Assembly (NCBI GenBank): GCA_036898135.1
Contig: CM072527.1
Span: forward strand, 2,979,873-3,043,872
Length of the DNA stretch: 64,000 bases
Origin: Oncomelania hupensis
Taxonomy: Eukaryota; Mollusca; Gastropoda; Littorinimorpha; Pomatiopsidae
Direction: 5' to 3'
The notes below the pieces were generated by a model. The model ran no database searches. It was not told the DNA's origin and was given only the letters and a program-made list of their open reading frames with translations. Positions 1 to 10,800 of this stretch are shown here, one piece after another; within the stretch, counting starts at the first letter, position 1, and each line of letters begins with the position of its first letter. Position numbers and translations under genes: made by a program.

Positions 1-826
1 TGTTCTGGGGACTTGCTAGAACTGGTGGGTCTCCATTTGTTGTGTGGTTGCAAAGGTCAGAGCAGTACTCTGTCCATCTATCCAAGACTTCTTGTTCTTC
101 TGTAAGGAATATGCCAGGCTTGCTCTGGATCAAGGAGATCTTGGGCTGTTTAATACCTGTCAGCTGCTTCACAGTCTGGTAGGCCTTCTTGCTGTTGTTC
201 TTGTTCAGACTGTTCTCTATTTCCTGGCATTAATCTTCTATCCAGTTCTCCTTTGCTGTGCTCATGCCTTTTCGGATAGCCTTGTTGATTTTTCGGTAGG
301 CATCAGCTCCCTGTGAGGTTTTCTGTTTCTTTTTCACCTCTCTTCGTTTGTCACACAGGTCCAAAAGTTCAGGTGTGATCCACGGTTTCTTTTTTGGGCG
401 GTGCTTACCAAGGATCTCCGTGTCGGCAACTGTCACAGCTGAGTTAAAGGTGGTGGTCATGGTGTTGACATCTACTTCACCAGCTCCCAAAATGAGCAGT
501 GGTACAAATTTCCCTCCAGTTGTGGCTTGGAATATTTCTGCCACCTCCTGGTCCTGCAGTTTGTCCAGGTCGAACTTTAGTCTGGTGCATTTTGCTGTGT
601 TTACTCTCTTCAGGTGGAGCCGGAAAGACATCATCACGAGATCGTGGTCACTTCTGATGTCTGCTCCTGGAAAAGTGCGTATCCTGCCAATGTTGACACT
701 TGATCTGAAGCGTTTCTTGACCATGATGTAGTCAATCTGGTTGTGATGCTCCCCACTGGGACTGTGCCAGGTCCATCGTCTGGATTTTTTGTGGGGACCA
801 AGCGTGTTTGCCAGTATGAGATTGGA
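1..826 (-). pseudogene. Non-LTR retrotransposon fragment, end of endonuclease domain (runs off window)
   Basis: On the minus strand this reads as the C-terminal part of an apurinic-type endonuclease and the linker before reverse transcriptase. Motifs seen are HNQIDYI near 735-755, RSDHDLVMMSFRLHLKR near 600-650, then a basic linker (RPKKKPWITPELLDLCDKRR) and KENWIED near 235. These are typical of an RTE-like 'endonuclease-reverse transcriptase' LINE; the clade is inferred. The frame breaks near 730, so it is not intact. The left end is the window edge; the right end is about 826, where similarity stops. Bases 1-75 are nearly repeated at about 52012-52080, so both belong to one family. Confidence 0.75.
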
Positions 827-1285
827 AATGTGTCTAAATTAAACAATAAAGCAACACATTTTAAACGAGAAGATGTGTGGCAGGAGGGGTGGGGGAAATG
901 GGGTTATAGCCAGTTAAAGGAAGTAGTAAAGGATGGGGATACAGGATATATACATGAGACAACAAGAACGACATTATATTACATACAAAACAGGCATAGC
1001 AGTATATGACTGAAAGACAATTACATATATTGAATGAAAAACAGCTAAAATAACATTGGATTCACATGGAATTAAACAGTCCAACTATTTGTGTCACAGT
1101 ACGCACATAAGTAATATACATTGAAAAACAAAGGTGTACATAAGTGAGAAAGAACCAAACAAATCCCTTATATGTGTATGGATAGACTTGGACTGAAAGA
1201 GGTGGTGGTGTTTCATGTGATGCGCTTGATATTCATTGTATTGTATGTGGTATTCATTGTACGTAATGTTCATTGTTGCTTGCAG

Positions 1286-1399
1286 ATGGCCGCTCTACAG
1301 TCCCCATTCTATGGTGACAAGATGAACCTGTATTCACTGTGTAAGAAAATTGAACAGTGTGATTATCCTCCCCTTCCTTCAGACTGCTACTCAGAGGAG
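1286..1399 (+). CDS. NEK6/NEK7-type serine/threonine kinase, penultimate coding exon
   Basis: A 38-codon, phase 0/0 exon bounded by acceptor TTGCTTGCAG and donor GTATGT. It encodes [20 protein letters not shown] and continues [18 protein letters not shown], which is the kinase C-lobe segment of the NEK6/NEK7 family. These small mitotic NIMA-related kinases act in spindle assembly, and NEK7 also in inflammasome activation in vertebrates (known from the family). The upstream exons with glycine loop, HRD and DFG motifs lie outside the window. The leading ATG is internal to the protein and should not be taken as a start. The next coding exon follows after a 460-bp intron and keeps the frame. Confidence 0.9.
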
Positions 1400-1675
1400 G
1401 TATGTAAATCTTCATCCATTTTTAACAGTTAATTAATGATTATTGTGTTATGAATGTTATACAGTGAGAATTTTGAAAACAGATTGTAAAACGTTCTGGT
1501 TTTATCTTCTTCAAGCTGTATTTTTTTCTTCTTCTTTACAAAGAAACATGTTACTTTTTCATTGTGTGTGTTAAAGTTGTAGGTTCTTTTTTTTAATTTA
1601 CCAAGACTTGGTTCTTCTACTTACAAACCTATAGATTTTTTTCCTTATTACCAAGAAAGCTGGCAGAAAAATGGG

Positions 1676-1790
1676 TCCTACTGGGTGGCGCAGTAGTGAA
1701 GTGGTTTGGGCACTGCCCTCATTAAACTGGCCAAGAGAAAAGAGAGGTCGAAAAAACGCTTTCCTCCCCAACGATGGAAAGGTTACAGGG
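1676..1790 (+). repeat. Truncated SINE in the last kinase intron
   Basis: Begins with a tRNA-like A-box region (GGTGGCGCAGTAGTGAAGTGG) and jumps to CCCTCATTAAACTGGCCAAGA. The latter matches the 3' part (CCCTCATTACGCTGGCCCAAGA) of the SINEs at 54414 and 57225. It looks like an internally deleted copy. Confidence 0.5.
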
Positions 1791-1859
1791 ACACTTTTTA
1801 CCTTTATCTGCGTCATATTAATTGTTCTCCTTGAATTTGTTTTGCCTCCCACATCACAG

Positions 1860-2027
1860 CTGCGGAAGTTGGTGGCTATCTGCATCAACCCGGACCCAGA
1901 GCAGCGGCCAACAGTGGAATACGTGTACGACGTAGCGCAGAAAATGAGGGCCGCCACCAACATCCCCAGCCAGACGCAGCCCACTCCTCCCCCTACACCG
2001 CCCGCGGCCCAGGCCAACGGCACGTGA
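1860..2027 (+). CDS. NEK6/NEK7-type kinase, last coding exon
   Basis: After acceptor CCACATCACAG the frame gives LRKLVAICINPDPEQRPTVE and YVYDVAQKMRAATN, ending at TGA 2025-2027. The INPDPEQRP segment is kinase subdomain XI with its conserved arginine, and YVYDVA is the usual NEK6/7 end. Vertebrate NEK6/7 stop within a few residues of this point. Here the protein continues with a tail of about 20 residues rich in Pro, Thr and Gln, seen as PSQTQPTPPPTPPAAQANGT. The exon is phase 0 at its 5' end and joins 1286-1399 without a shift. Whether the product is called NEK6 or NEK7 cannot be settled from the C-lobe alone. Confidence 0.9.
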   Translation: MRKLVAICINPDPEQRPTVEYVYDVAQKMRAATNIPSQTQPTPPPTPPAAQANGT

Positions 2028-2560
2028 CTGTGAACCCTGGCGTTGAAGGACTTTTGGGTCAGAGTGCACTGAAGGAGACCATTGATGATTGGTGAGGAGG
2101 ACTTTTTGTGTAGTGTGCCACCGTCCGTTGTAGAGCCTTGCTCATGCAGTGGCAGACAGTACTGGCAGAATGGACTTTCTATCTACAACAGTGGAGTCAG
2201 CACCAAATTGTGATCTTGTTGTCTTTTGTAGTTATTTAATTTATGGAAGTTGTGAATTGTGCTGTGAGGTTTTGGGGGTAATTGTTGGAAGACTCTGAGT
2301 GGGAATAAGAGGAAATGGATTTTTAAAAAAAAGTTTTAAATAATTTTTATTTTATTACATTTTTGTTGTTGTTGTAGTTGTTGTTATTATTATTTTTATT
2401 TTATTTATTTTATTTTATTTTTTTATTTTTGATAGTGGAAGAGGGGGATTGGGATAGTTGACGCTTAAGTGTGGGATGCTAGCAAAATGTCAAATGCATG
2501 CTGCTAATGGAAACTGATTGCGTTGTGGACCAAACAAATAAATTGTCTCTTCTTATTCTA
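2028..2560 (+). promoter_or_regulatory. Kinase 3' UTR with AATAAA at 2537-2542
   Basis: Downstream of the TGA is a T-rich untranslated stretch; the first canonical poly(A) signal is AATAAA at 2537-2542. A weaker ATTAAA lies near 3382, so a longer 3' UTR is possible. The tract at 2325-2435 is nearly pure A/T. Confidence 0.6.
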
Positions 2561-2869
2561 TTTTTAATTAGCGTGATTTGGTCATGTTTTACAAAAATCA
2601 TTTTAGTGTATTCTTAAACAGTTTTTGAAAATTCTTGCAGTGTAACTCAAAAGCTGGGACTAGACAACTTTTTAAAAAAAATCTTATAATGGGTTCCCTA
2701 TTTTCTATCCACATTATGTTAGAAACAAATATTTAAAAAAATGTTTTGGATTTAAATCTTGAGATATATTATGTGGACATATAGTTCTGTGTTTCTACGA
2801 TTTAAAAACTGTTTTGTTTTCATATATTTACTTTATTTTTTAAAACATATTTTGTACATGTTGTGTTGT

Positions 2870-3015
2870 GTTTTGTAGCTGGTAGCAGTTGAGAGTTAGA
2901 CTTAGAGGTGCTTGTGCACAGAGAGCAACCAAGAGTCTTGTTTGAGCGCTGTACAAATGAAATTAATATAATAATAATAATTATTATTATTATTATTGTA
3001 GTAATTATTATTATG
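2870..3015 (+). repeat. SINE 3'-domain remnant with AAT tail
   Basis: GTTTGAGCGCTGTACAAATG followed by an (AAT)n/(ATT)n tail resembles the 3' domain (GCGCTTTGA...GCGCTATATAA) at 20110-20180, 35150-35210 and 11960-12020. The rest of 2560-3680 shows no gene; ATTAAA at about 3382 may end a longer kinase transcript. Confidence 0.35.
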
Positions 3016-3679
3016 AACTAGTTATATAAAAGGCCTTTTTTTAAACGCAAACTTTCAATCATACAATACATGTTACGGTAGACCACATTTTGTGGTGAAC
3101 AGGGAGTTATGAGTATGGGCTCTTGTGTATTTGTTTGAGCTATTGGTCATATTGTGATATAGAAACTTGTACATTATTTAGTGTGTGTGGTTTTTCAACT
3201 GTGTTTATGTTTACCTATTTTTTGTGGAAAACTTCTGAACACACAAAAAAGTGTCTTTTTATGTTTATGTGTGCTTTCTGGAAAACGTCACAAAACAAAA
3301 AATCTTTTTGTTTTATGTGGTGTAGTTGGAAATGTTTAAGCCTTGATAACTGCATTGTAGCACGTGTAAAAGAATTGTGCCATTAAAAATTGTCACCAAA
3401 ATTGTGACGGGGACCGATCTCTGACCTGTAGAAAATGGTGATGACGACTTGAAGTTTTGTTTTGGGATGACTTGCCATTTTCTCATTGTTGCAAGCATTA
3501 CTGTGACAGTTGGTTTAGTGGGCTTGATCTTTTTTTGGAGAGGGGTGTGAGTGGGGAGAAAGGGGTTGGTTAGGGGTAGGGATGAAGGGGAGTGACAGAG
3601 ATGGAGTAGTGGTTCTTAGTTAGTCATGGTTTGTAGTGTCCAACAGACTGCAAAGAGCCCAATAGGGGTAGTGGTAGAT

Positions 3680-4123
3680 TAACTAAAGGTATCGATTGAT
3701 TTATTGATACTCTCCATTGTCTTGAAGCAGATGACAACAAAAGTTTTGTGGGAGACAAAGAGGATTGTGTACCACGCAAGTAATACTGTCTGGCCTAAAG
3801 AACTGGGATTGAAGATCATTGATAGCATGTTGGATATAACCTTAGTAGATGCTATCCTCCTAGGAATAAACATAACCATATCTTTGTGTCGTCTTTCTTG
3901 CTTAGTAAAGGGTGGTGGGGCGAGGAGGGGATGATTCTGTCTGGAGTAATTGTGTATGAAATGGACAGATCTGGTCACATAGTAATATAATAAATACGAT
4001 TATTTGTGTATGGTTGTTTTTGGGAGATTTTTGTTATCCATATATTTTGATTGTGTTTGTTTATATTTTAACCTTTGGCAGATTTTTTTTGTTTCTATGG
4101 AGGTGGTGGGTGGGGAGGGAGCG
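3680..4123. other. Stretch with no recognised gene
   Basis: AT-rich DNA with short open frames only (up to about 100 codons), no splice pattern and no similarity I recognise. Confidence 0.4.
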
Positions 4124-4132
4124 TTAGTTGAC

Positions 4133-4735
4133 TCCCCCCATGGGAGTGCCAGGGGTTTCTGTATAAATAGTATCCCCACTTTCTGGAAATTTAGTGCTTT
4201 AAATTCCCACTGTTGCTGTCTTTCTCTTTTGTTCTTTCTCATTCCTACTCTGTTCTATCAATCTACTATACTATTTTCTTCGCTAGACCAGTCAACTACA
4301 TTTTTTCTTTAAATCTCTTCCAGGCCAAAACTTCTCATTTGTGTATGAGGTCTGTTGGGTCAGCTTGGGAATATTGGACGCTTTCTGCCAAATGGTCATT
4401 AGGGCTTCCTATGATATTATTATTTAGCAGTGTAGGCATTTTATATGTATGTGTTTTGTCGATATTTTATAGTGATGTTTCTATTTTATTTGGTTTTGTA
4501 AACGGGGGTTCGATAAATATAGCCTCAGCGTCCCCTGCGTGGAAGGCCTTTATTGTACAGTGACCGGCTGGTGGAGTGCCTTCAGTGTTACCACTAGGGT
4601 TCTTTTAGCAGATCTTTTACACGGATCAGGGGTGGGTCCTCTTTCAACCAAGTTGTGGTCCTGATTTTGTGGTCCTGATTCAGCTCTTTGCAGTCCGCTG
4701 GACCCTATAAGCAATGAATAATTAATTAACGAACT
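4133..4735 (+). mobile_element. '580-bp hairpin retroposon' copy 1
   Basis: Starts at a C-rich hairpin (CCCCCCATGGGAGTGCC), followed by GTATAAATAGTATCCCCAC and a pyrimidine-rich section. It ends at GGACCCTATAAGCAATGAAT plus a TAATTAATTAAC tail. It is flanked by the 9-bp direct repeat TTAGTTGAC (4124-4132 and 4736-4744). Variable-length duplications and simple tails in this family indicate target-primed reverse transcription by a LINE (inference). No conserved protein could be recognised. Confidence 0.75.
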
Positions 4736-5404
4736 TTAGTTGACAATCATGCACCCAACGTTTTGATTATTATCGATGATGAGTGATGATGACGATGATG
4801 TTGATGATGGCAGTGTAACATGCAGTTACTGGTTTTCTGTACACATTGAGAATCTTTCAGTATTGTTGGTCAAAACAATAATAATTGATATATGATGATG
4901 ATTGATTTATAGATGATGATGTTGATGATGAAGAAGATGATGATGACGACTAGTAGTAACATCCAGGATCTTTTCTCTGAAAGTGTAAGGAATGTGAAGT
5001 GCAACAAACATGAATTACCACATATATTTAAATATATCCATGGTGTTTACGAAATCGTTACATGTTACCCATTATCTTGTTCACGATCCAGTATTCTAGT
5101 GTGTGCAATTGTTTTCTAGCTCATTTTGGCTTTGGTTGCATTGTGTTATTGGACTACAGCTGTGTAAAGTGCACAGTAAGGCCTGTTGTAGATCACTATC
5201 ATCATGACTTGGGACATTTTGGGGGAACTTTGGGCCCACTGGTGTATAAGAGGCTCTTTTAGGAGATGGGTAAGGCCAGGAGAAAGGCGTTTACAACTCC
5301 ATTTATTTTGTGCTGTCAATCATCGTGAACTAGCTTGATTTGGAAAGCGAAAATGTAGGGATGTTTACCCCTAATGCTAAACTTCAGCCTGGGAGGTAGA
5401 CTAG

Positions 5405-6145
5405 ATCTTTCCTATCATTCCCTTACTCTGTCAGAGGAGATGGAATCTGAAAAGATTGCATCGGAATATATTTCCTATCATTTGCTTGAAAATTCTTCCC
5501 AAACTCCTCTCATTTGTGTATGAGGTCTGTTGGATCAGCTTGGGAATATTGGATGCTTTCTGCCAAATAGTCACTATGGGCTTTCTATGATGTTATTATT
5601 TAGCAATGTAGGCATTGTATATGTATGTGTTTTGTTGATATTTTATAATGATGTTTCTATTTTGTTTTTGTAAACAGGGGTTTAATAAATTAGAGTATAG
5701 CCTCAGCGTCCCTTGTGTGGGATGCTTTATTGTAAAGTGACCGACTGGTGTAGTGCATTCAGTGTTGCCACTAGGGTTGTTTCAGCAGATCTTTTACACG
5801 GATTAAGGGTGAGTCCTCTTTGAAACAAGTTGTGGTCCTGGACCCTATAAACAATGAATAACTAACTAACTACCATTTACTTACCCTTCAGAGGTTTACA
5901 AGGTTATATATCGGAATATATTACCTACCATTCACTTACCTCTCAAAGGTTCACATCTGAAAAAATTGTATCAGAATATATATTTCCTACCTTCATTTAC
6001 CCCTCAGAGGTTCGAATCTTAAAAAGGACTATGTAAGAATATACATTTCTTACATTTCACTTACCCTTCAGATGTTCACGAGGTATATAAGAATATATAT
6101 TTCATGCAGTTCACTTTCACCTCAGAAGATCGCAAACTAAGAAAA
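5405..6145 (+). repeat. Degenerate minisatellite, unit about 60-65 bp, split by a retroposon
   Basis: Units carry TTCCTACCATTCACTTACCC, then TCAGAGGTTCACA.CTGAAAA and GTATCAGAATATATA. About five units run from 5873 to 6140 and one lies at 5405-5475. A copy of the 580-bp retroposon interrupts the array. Confidence 0.6.
5484..5870 (+). mobile_element. '580-bp hairpin retroposon' copy 2, 5'-truncated
   Basis: Begins at TTGAAAATTCTTCCCAAACT, corresponding to about position 190 of the full element. It continues through TGTGTATGAGGTCTGTTGG to GGACCCTATAAACAATGAAT and a (AACT)n tail. The first half, including hairpin and TATA motif, is missing. Confidence 0.65.
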
Positions 6146-6243
6146 TTTATGTTCTCGTTGCGCTTATGATCTCCAGTCCCCTTTCTCTCAGCAACACTAC
6201 CTAGTTTGTATGTGTTACACAATGTAGCCATTTGGGTTCTCCA

Positions 6244-6941
6244 CCCCTTGGGGTCATGAGCAATCTTGTCACTGTAGATTGTTCTAACCTATAAAGGGAA
6301 CAGTGAAAGCCCCAGTTGAAAACCTGTCTTGCCTTTGTAGGCATGACTATTTCACTGCGGCAACAGTTCCCCCCGTTGGAGTGCCGGGGGTTTCAGTATA
6401 AATAGTATCCCCACTTTCTGGAAATTTAGTGCTTTAAATTCCCACTGTCGCTGTCTTCATCATTTGCTCTTTCCCATTCCTGATCTGTCCTATCACTCTG
6501 CTATACTTTCTTCTTCTTCGCTAGATCAATGACCTACCTTTTTTCTTGAAAACTCTTCCTGGACAAGACTCCTTGTTTGTGTATGAGGTCTGTTGGATCA
6601 GCTTGGGAGTGTTGGACGCTTTCTGCCGGGTGGTCACTAGGGCTTCCTATGATTGTATTATTTCGCACTATAGGCATTTTATATGTATGTGTTTTGTTGA
6701 TGATTTATAATGATGGTTGTATTCTATTTTGTTTTTGTAACCGGGGTGTTCGCGTAGTTGAGGTCAACCCTCAGCCGTCCCCCGCGTGGGATGTCTTTAT
6801 TGTAAAGTGACTGGCCGGTGGAGGGCATTCAATTTTCCCACTAGGGTTGTTTCGGCAGATCTTTTATGCGGATCGGGGGTTGTCCGGTCCTGATTTGGCT
6901 CAGAAGAGTCCGCTGGACCTAAAGCAACAATAAATCAATCA
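6244..6941 (+). mobile_element. '580-bp hairpin retroposon' copy 3 with extra 5' sequence
   Basis: Flanked by a perfect 14-bp direct repeat ATTTGGGTTCTCCA (6230-6243 and 6942-6955). Between the repeats, the usual family sequence starts at about 6370 (CCCCCGTTGGAGTGCCGGGG). It is preceded by about 125 bp not seen in other copies, itself starting CCCCTTGGGG. It ends GGACCTAAAGCAACAATAAA with a short TCAA-type tail. The extra segment may be the true 5' end of a longer master element, or a transduced flank. Confidence 0.65.
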
Positions 6942-7104
6942 ATTTGGGTTCTCCATAACAAAGCACGACTATTTAACCTGTGGTTGAAAGTGGTGATGGA
7001 AACAAATTGTAGAAAATTTAAAGAGTAATTATAATGTCAGTGTCTTTAATGGTATGTCTTTTCTTTTTTAAAATTTATTGATAAAAATGATTTGTAGAAA
7101 ATTT

Positions 7105-7905
7105 AAACATGAGTTGTCAGTTCAGTCAGCCAAGGGGGTAGAGCCATCTCCAACCTCCATTTAGCGGATGACATTGGTGGATTGGCTGGAGAGGAACAAG
7201 AACATGAACAGCTGGTACAGAGGCTTGACACCATTTCCAGAGCCTTTGGAATTGAAATAAGTGCAGAGAAAATCAAAATGATGACTAACAACTTCAATGG
7301 CACCAACACGGACATCAAAGTCCAAAGCCAATTTCTCAACACGATGTAAAGCTTCAAATATTTAGGAGCAGTTGTATCGGACAATGGGTCCCGACAGGAA
7401 ATCTTCCCCAGGATCGCACAAACAACTGCTGCCCTAGTAAGGTTGCAGCCCATTTGGAAAGAAAGAAATATCAGTCTACACTCCAAGGTAAGGTTGCTGC
7501 ACTCCTTCTTCATCACTATGTTCCTATACTCTTGTGAAACATGGACCGTCATACCAGACCTATAACGAAGAATACAAAGTATAGAGATGAGGTGATACAG
7601 AAGACTTCTGAGCATTTTCTATACCCAACACATCACACCAACAACAAACTCCAACAGACCATCACACAAACCATTGGATAACATGATGACATGCTCATAG
7701 TGGTGAAGAAACAGAAACTCCAATGGTCTGGCTATGTTACCAGAGAGGTGGGAGGACAACATTCGAGAATGGACTGGCTTGACACTGAGCGAAGCCATGA
7801 GGGTTGCTGAGGACAGAGAAAGATGGCTTACGCTGGTTAAATGATCATCTGTAGTGCCCCAACGACTTTTGAGTTTTGGGATAGGAAAGGATAAGAGTTT
7901 TTAAA
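7105..7905 (+). pseudogene. Non-LTR retrotransposon fragment: reverse transcriptase to 3' end
   Basis: Same family as the copies at 1-826 and 50497-52080. In the forward frame it reads LADDIGGLAGEEQEHEQLVQ (the RT catalytic DD), then EISAEKIKMMTNNFNGTNTD, SFKYLGAVVSDNGSRQEIF and the C-terminal WEDNIREWTGLTLSEAMRV. There are several in-frame stops (near 7348, 7563 and 7590) and frameshifts. The 3' end GGGATAGGAAAGGATAAG is the GGATA-type tail of the family. Confidence 0.8.
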
Positions 7906-8280
7906 ATTGCAGTGACTTTATTAGTATGTTAGTATTTTCCCCTTATTTACAGTTTGTGAAATGAAATTGTTGTTGCAATCCCGATGACGATGTATAATAT
8001 TATTGTAAACAATTATTCAGTTTTTATTGTTGTCTAGAGGTGGACTCTCTCTGTATTTACGCTGTTGTTGATAGAAAATTTGAAACAATATAAAAGACAG
8101 GGGTAAAGTGTGCTGACTTTCTCAGTGTCATTGCATCTCTGTACACTGACATATATCCGCCTTCTAGAAAATCTGTACTGCGTCTTATCAACTAAAGAAT
8201 GTGTATATATGCAAATGCATTTGCAGTTAGCGTAACCCTGTCAGAAAATTGTTGCTCTTTGCTCTTGTAAAAAATAGACC

Positions 8281-8600
8281 AAATATTTATATAGAAATTA
8301 CTGTTGGTTGTATAACTAAATATTTGTTTAGAGATTACTGTTGGTTATATAACTCAACATTTGTATATAAATTATTGTTGGTTGTATAACTCAATATTTG
8401 TATTGAAACTACTGTTGGTTGTAATAATATTAACCGTTGATTTTGCTGTTAGGTTAGTCATTTGACCAGATATTATATAGAAGTTACTGTTGGGGGTACG
8501 ATTTTAACTGTTGATTTTGCTGTTAGGTTTAGATGTTAGATGTATATAGAAGTTTACTGTTGGTTGTAAACTATTAAATATCTGTTTGTTGCATACTGGT
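8281..8600 (+). repeat. Degenerate tandem repeat, unit about 55-65 bp
   Basis: Five or more imperfect units share AATATTTGTATAGAAATTAC followed by TGTTGGTTGTATAACT. Later units alternate with TTAACCGTTGATTTTGCTGT. Confidence 0.6.
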
Positions 8601-8944
8601 AAACTGTTACTGGTATGAATTAGACTGACTTCCCTGTGGAGCAGTTTCTCAGTTACCTGTTACATTGTGTGAATTATTGTGACTAATCTTGCAGGTATCT
8701 TTCTACTAGTTAATATTATAACTTTCTGTTGTTCTTGTTCAAGTTTGGTTTGGAATGTAGCCTAGTTGCTTCACGCTTGTAAATGTAGTTTTATTTATTT
8801 AATTTTCTGTGTTTGTCTTGAGAATGGTACTGGGGATGTCTGTTGTGCATTGCAAAATGTAAGAGTGTGTGTATGTGTGTGCATGTGTGTGTGTCTGATC
8901 ATGTTTAGACGGCGTTTTTTGTTTGTTTGTTTTTTGGCAATTTC

Positions 8945-9590
8945 TCCCCCCAAAGAAGCTGCGGGGGTTTCAGTATAAATAGTATCCCCACTTTCTAGAA
9001 ATTTAGTGCTTTAAATTCCCACTGTCGCTGTCTTTCTTCTTTGTTCTTTCTCATTCCTACTCTGTTCTATCAATCTACAATACTATCTTCTTCTTCCCTA
9101 GACCAGTCACCTACCTTTTTTCTTGAAAACTTTTCTGGGACAAACTCCTCATTTGTGTGTGAGGTCCGTTGGATCAGCTTGGGAATTCTGCCAAATGGTT
9201 ATTATTTGGCAATGTAGGCATTTTATATGTATGTGTTTTGTTGATATGTTATATTGATGTTTGTATTCTATTGTGTTTTTGTAAATGGGAGTTTGATCAA
9301 TTAGAGTATAGCCTCAGCATCCCCTTCTTGGGATGTCTTTATTGTAAAGTGATCGGCTGGTGGAGTGCCTTCAGTGTTATCATTAGGGTTGTTTCGGCAG
9401 ATCTTTTATGTGGATCAGGGGTTGTCTGGTCCTGACTGGGCTCGGAAGAGTCTGCTGGACCTAAAGCAATAATCATGTAATGTAATGTAATGAGTCCTAT
9501 TTCAGCGAAGTTGTGGTCTTGATTTTGTGGTCCTGATTCGGCTCTTTGCCGTCCGCTGGACCCTGTAAGCAATGAATAAATAACTAACTT
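8945..9590 (+). mobile_element. '580-bp hairpin retroposon' copy 4, double 3' end
   Basis: Hairpin-like start (CCCCCCAAAGAAGCTGCGGG), GTATAAATAGTATCCCCAC, then the usual body with internal deletions. It ends first as GGACCTAAAGCAATAATCAT with a (TAATG)n tail. A second family 3' end follows at about 9493-9590, of the other tail type (GGACCCTGTAAGCAATGAAT). Two 3' ends are thus joined head to tail. Confidence 0.65.
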
Positions 9591-9609
9591 TTTGAAAATT
9601 TCATAAAAA

Positions 9610-9790
9610 AAACTTACGCGTTTCTTTTGGCGGACGTAATTATGTTGACGTCAAAAGAGTGTTCCGTTAGGGTTTTGGTAAGGGTTAGGGTTAGTTTTAG
9701 CGTTAGAAGACCTAAAAGTTTTTTTTTAAAAAGGGGTAGCAAAATATTACCAAATGTCAACACAACGTATTTGCTATTTCTTGAATGTCA
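9610..9790 (+). mobile_element. MITE-like repeat with telomere-like core
   Basis: Contains GTTGACGTCAAAAGAGTG (with a TGACGTCA palindrome), CGTTAGGG and GTAAGGGTTAGGGTTAG. It then returns to AATATTACCAAATGTCAACA. The same arrangement occurs at 34820-35010, so the telomere-like block is part of a dispersed repeat. Confidence 0.5.
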
Positions 9791-10800
9791 TAACAGAGCC
9801 ATCTAAACAAGTATGTGTGTGGGTGTGCGTGTTATAATTTTTGGAATTTTGTTTTGAATACAATAAATTATATATAATGCATGCTGTTATTTCAAAACAT
9901 ATCACTGGTGTGCTCAAAGTCGAATCGTCCACATTATTTGGTGTTTTTTTGACACTTTTTATTCAGTTCCATCCACAAACAGTAGAACAAGTTAACGCTT
10001 TGCTGTGAGCAGATCAAATAGTCCGTCCATCAAGTTTTTTTAACATTTGCGGACTTTGAAGTCCATTCTACATGAATGATGTATTGATATTTTTTGTTCC
10101 TCTTAATGCCTTTTCTCAAATTATTTCCCCTCAACCTTTGTTTCTACTTTGTTCCTCCCTAACACCCCCACCCTCCTCCACCCCCTTCCGCCTCATCCAC
10201 TCCTGTCTCCATTTGTTCTCTCTCTCTAGATTTTTACAGCATTATTTCCCAAGTGTCATTTTCTACATAGACCCTGTCTAAGAATTCAGTTTTCAGCTCC
10301 AGATTATTTTTGTTAATAGCAAATGTTCTGTTAATTTTTCTACAACAAATGTCTTGAAAATGTTAATGTTCTGCTCCATATATTTTACAAGGAAAATGTT
10401 CAATTTTTTTTGTTACAATGTTGTTGTTTTTTTAATGGTAAGATGATCTTACTTTTTTACTTTTTCTTTGAAAACTTCTTGTTTGGTTCCTGTCTACATC
10501 AATATGTTTTCTTGTTTGTTGTTTACAAATTACTTTTTCCTGTTTTTTTTTTAAATTCTTTGCTACATATCTTGAAATGCAATGTTCATATTTCTGTGAA
10601 ACATATTCTTGAAACGGTAATTTGTGACTAGTCTGTAATATGCGAGATGTTTATGTTGTACGGTTTTCAGTTTATAATGTTGCTCCTTGCACTGAATTTA
10701 TTATTTTGAAGCCTCCTTTGCGTTGATTTATTTCTTTAATAATTACTGCTACTGCTAAATTTCAAGTCCACGTTGCGTTGTTTGTTTATTTAGTCTGTTT
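9791..10800. other. AT-rich stretch, no recognised gene
   Basis: T-rich sequence with short open frames only. I see no exon-like structure, repeat family or RNA gene. Confidence 0.4.
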
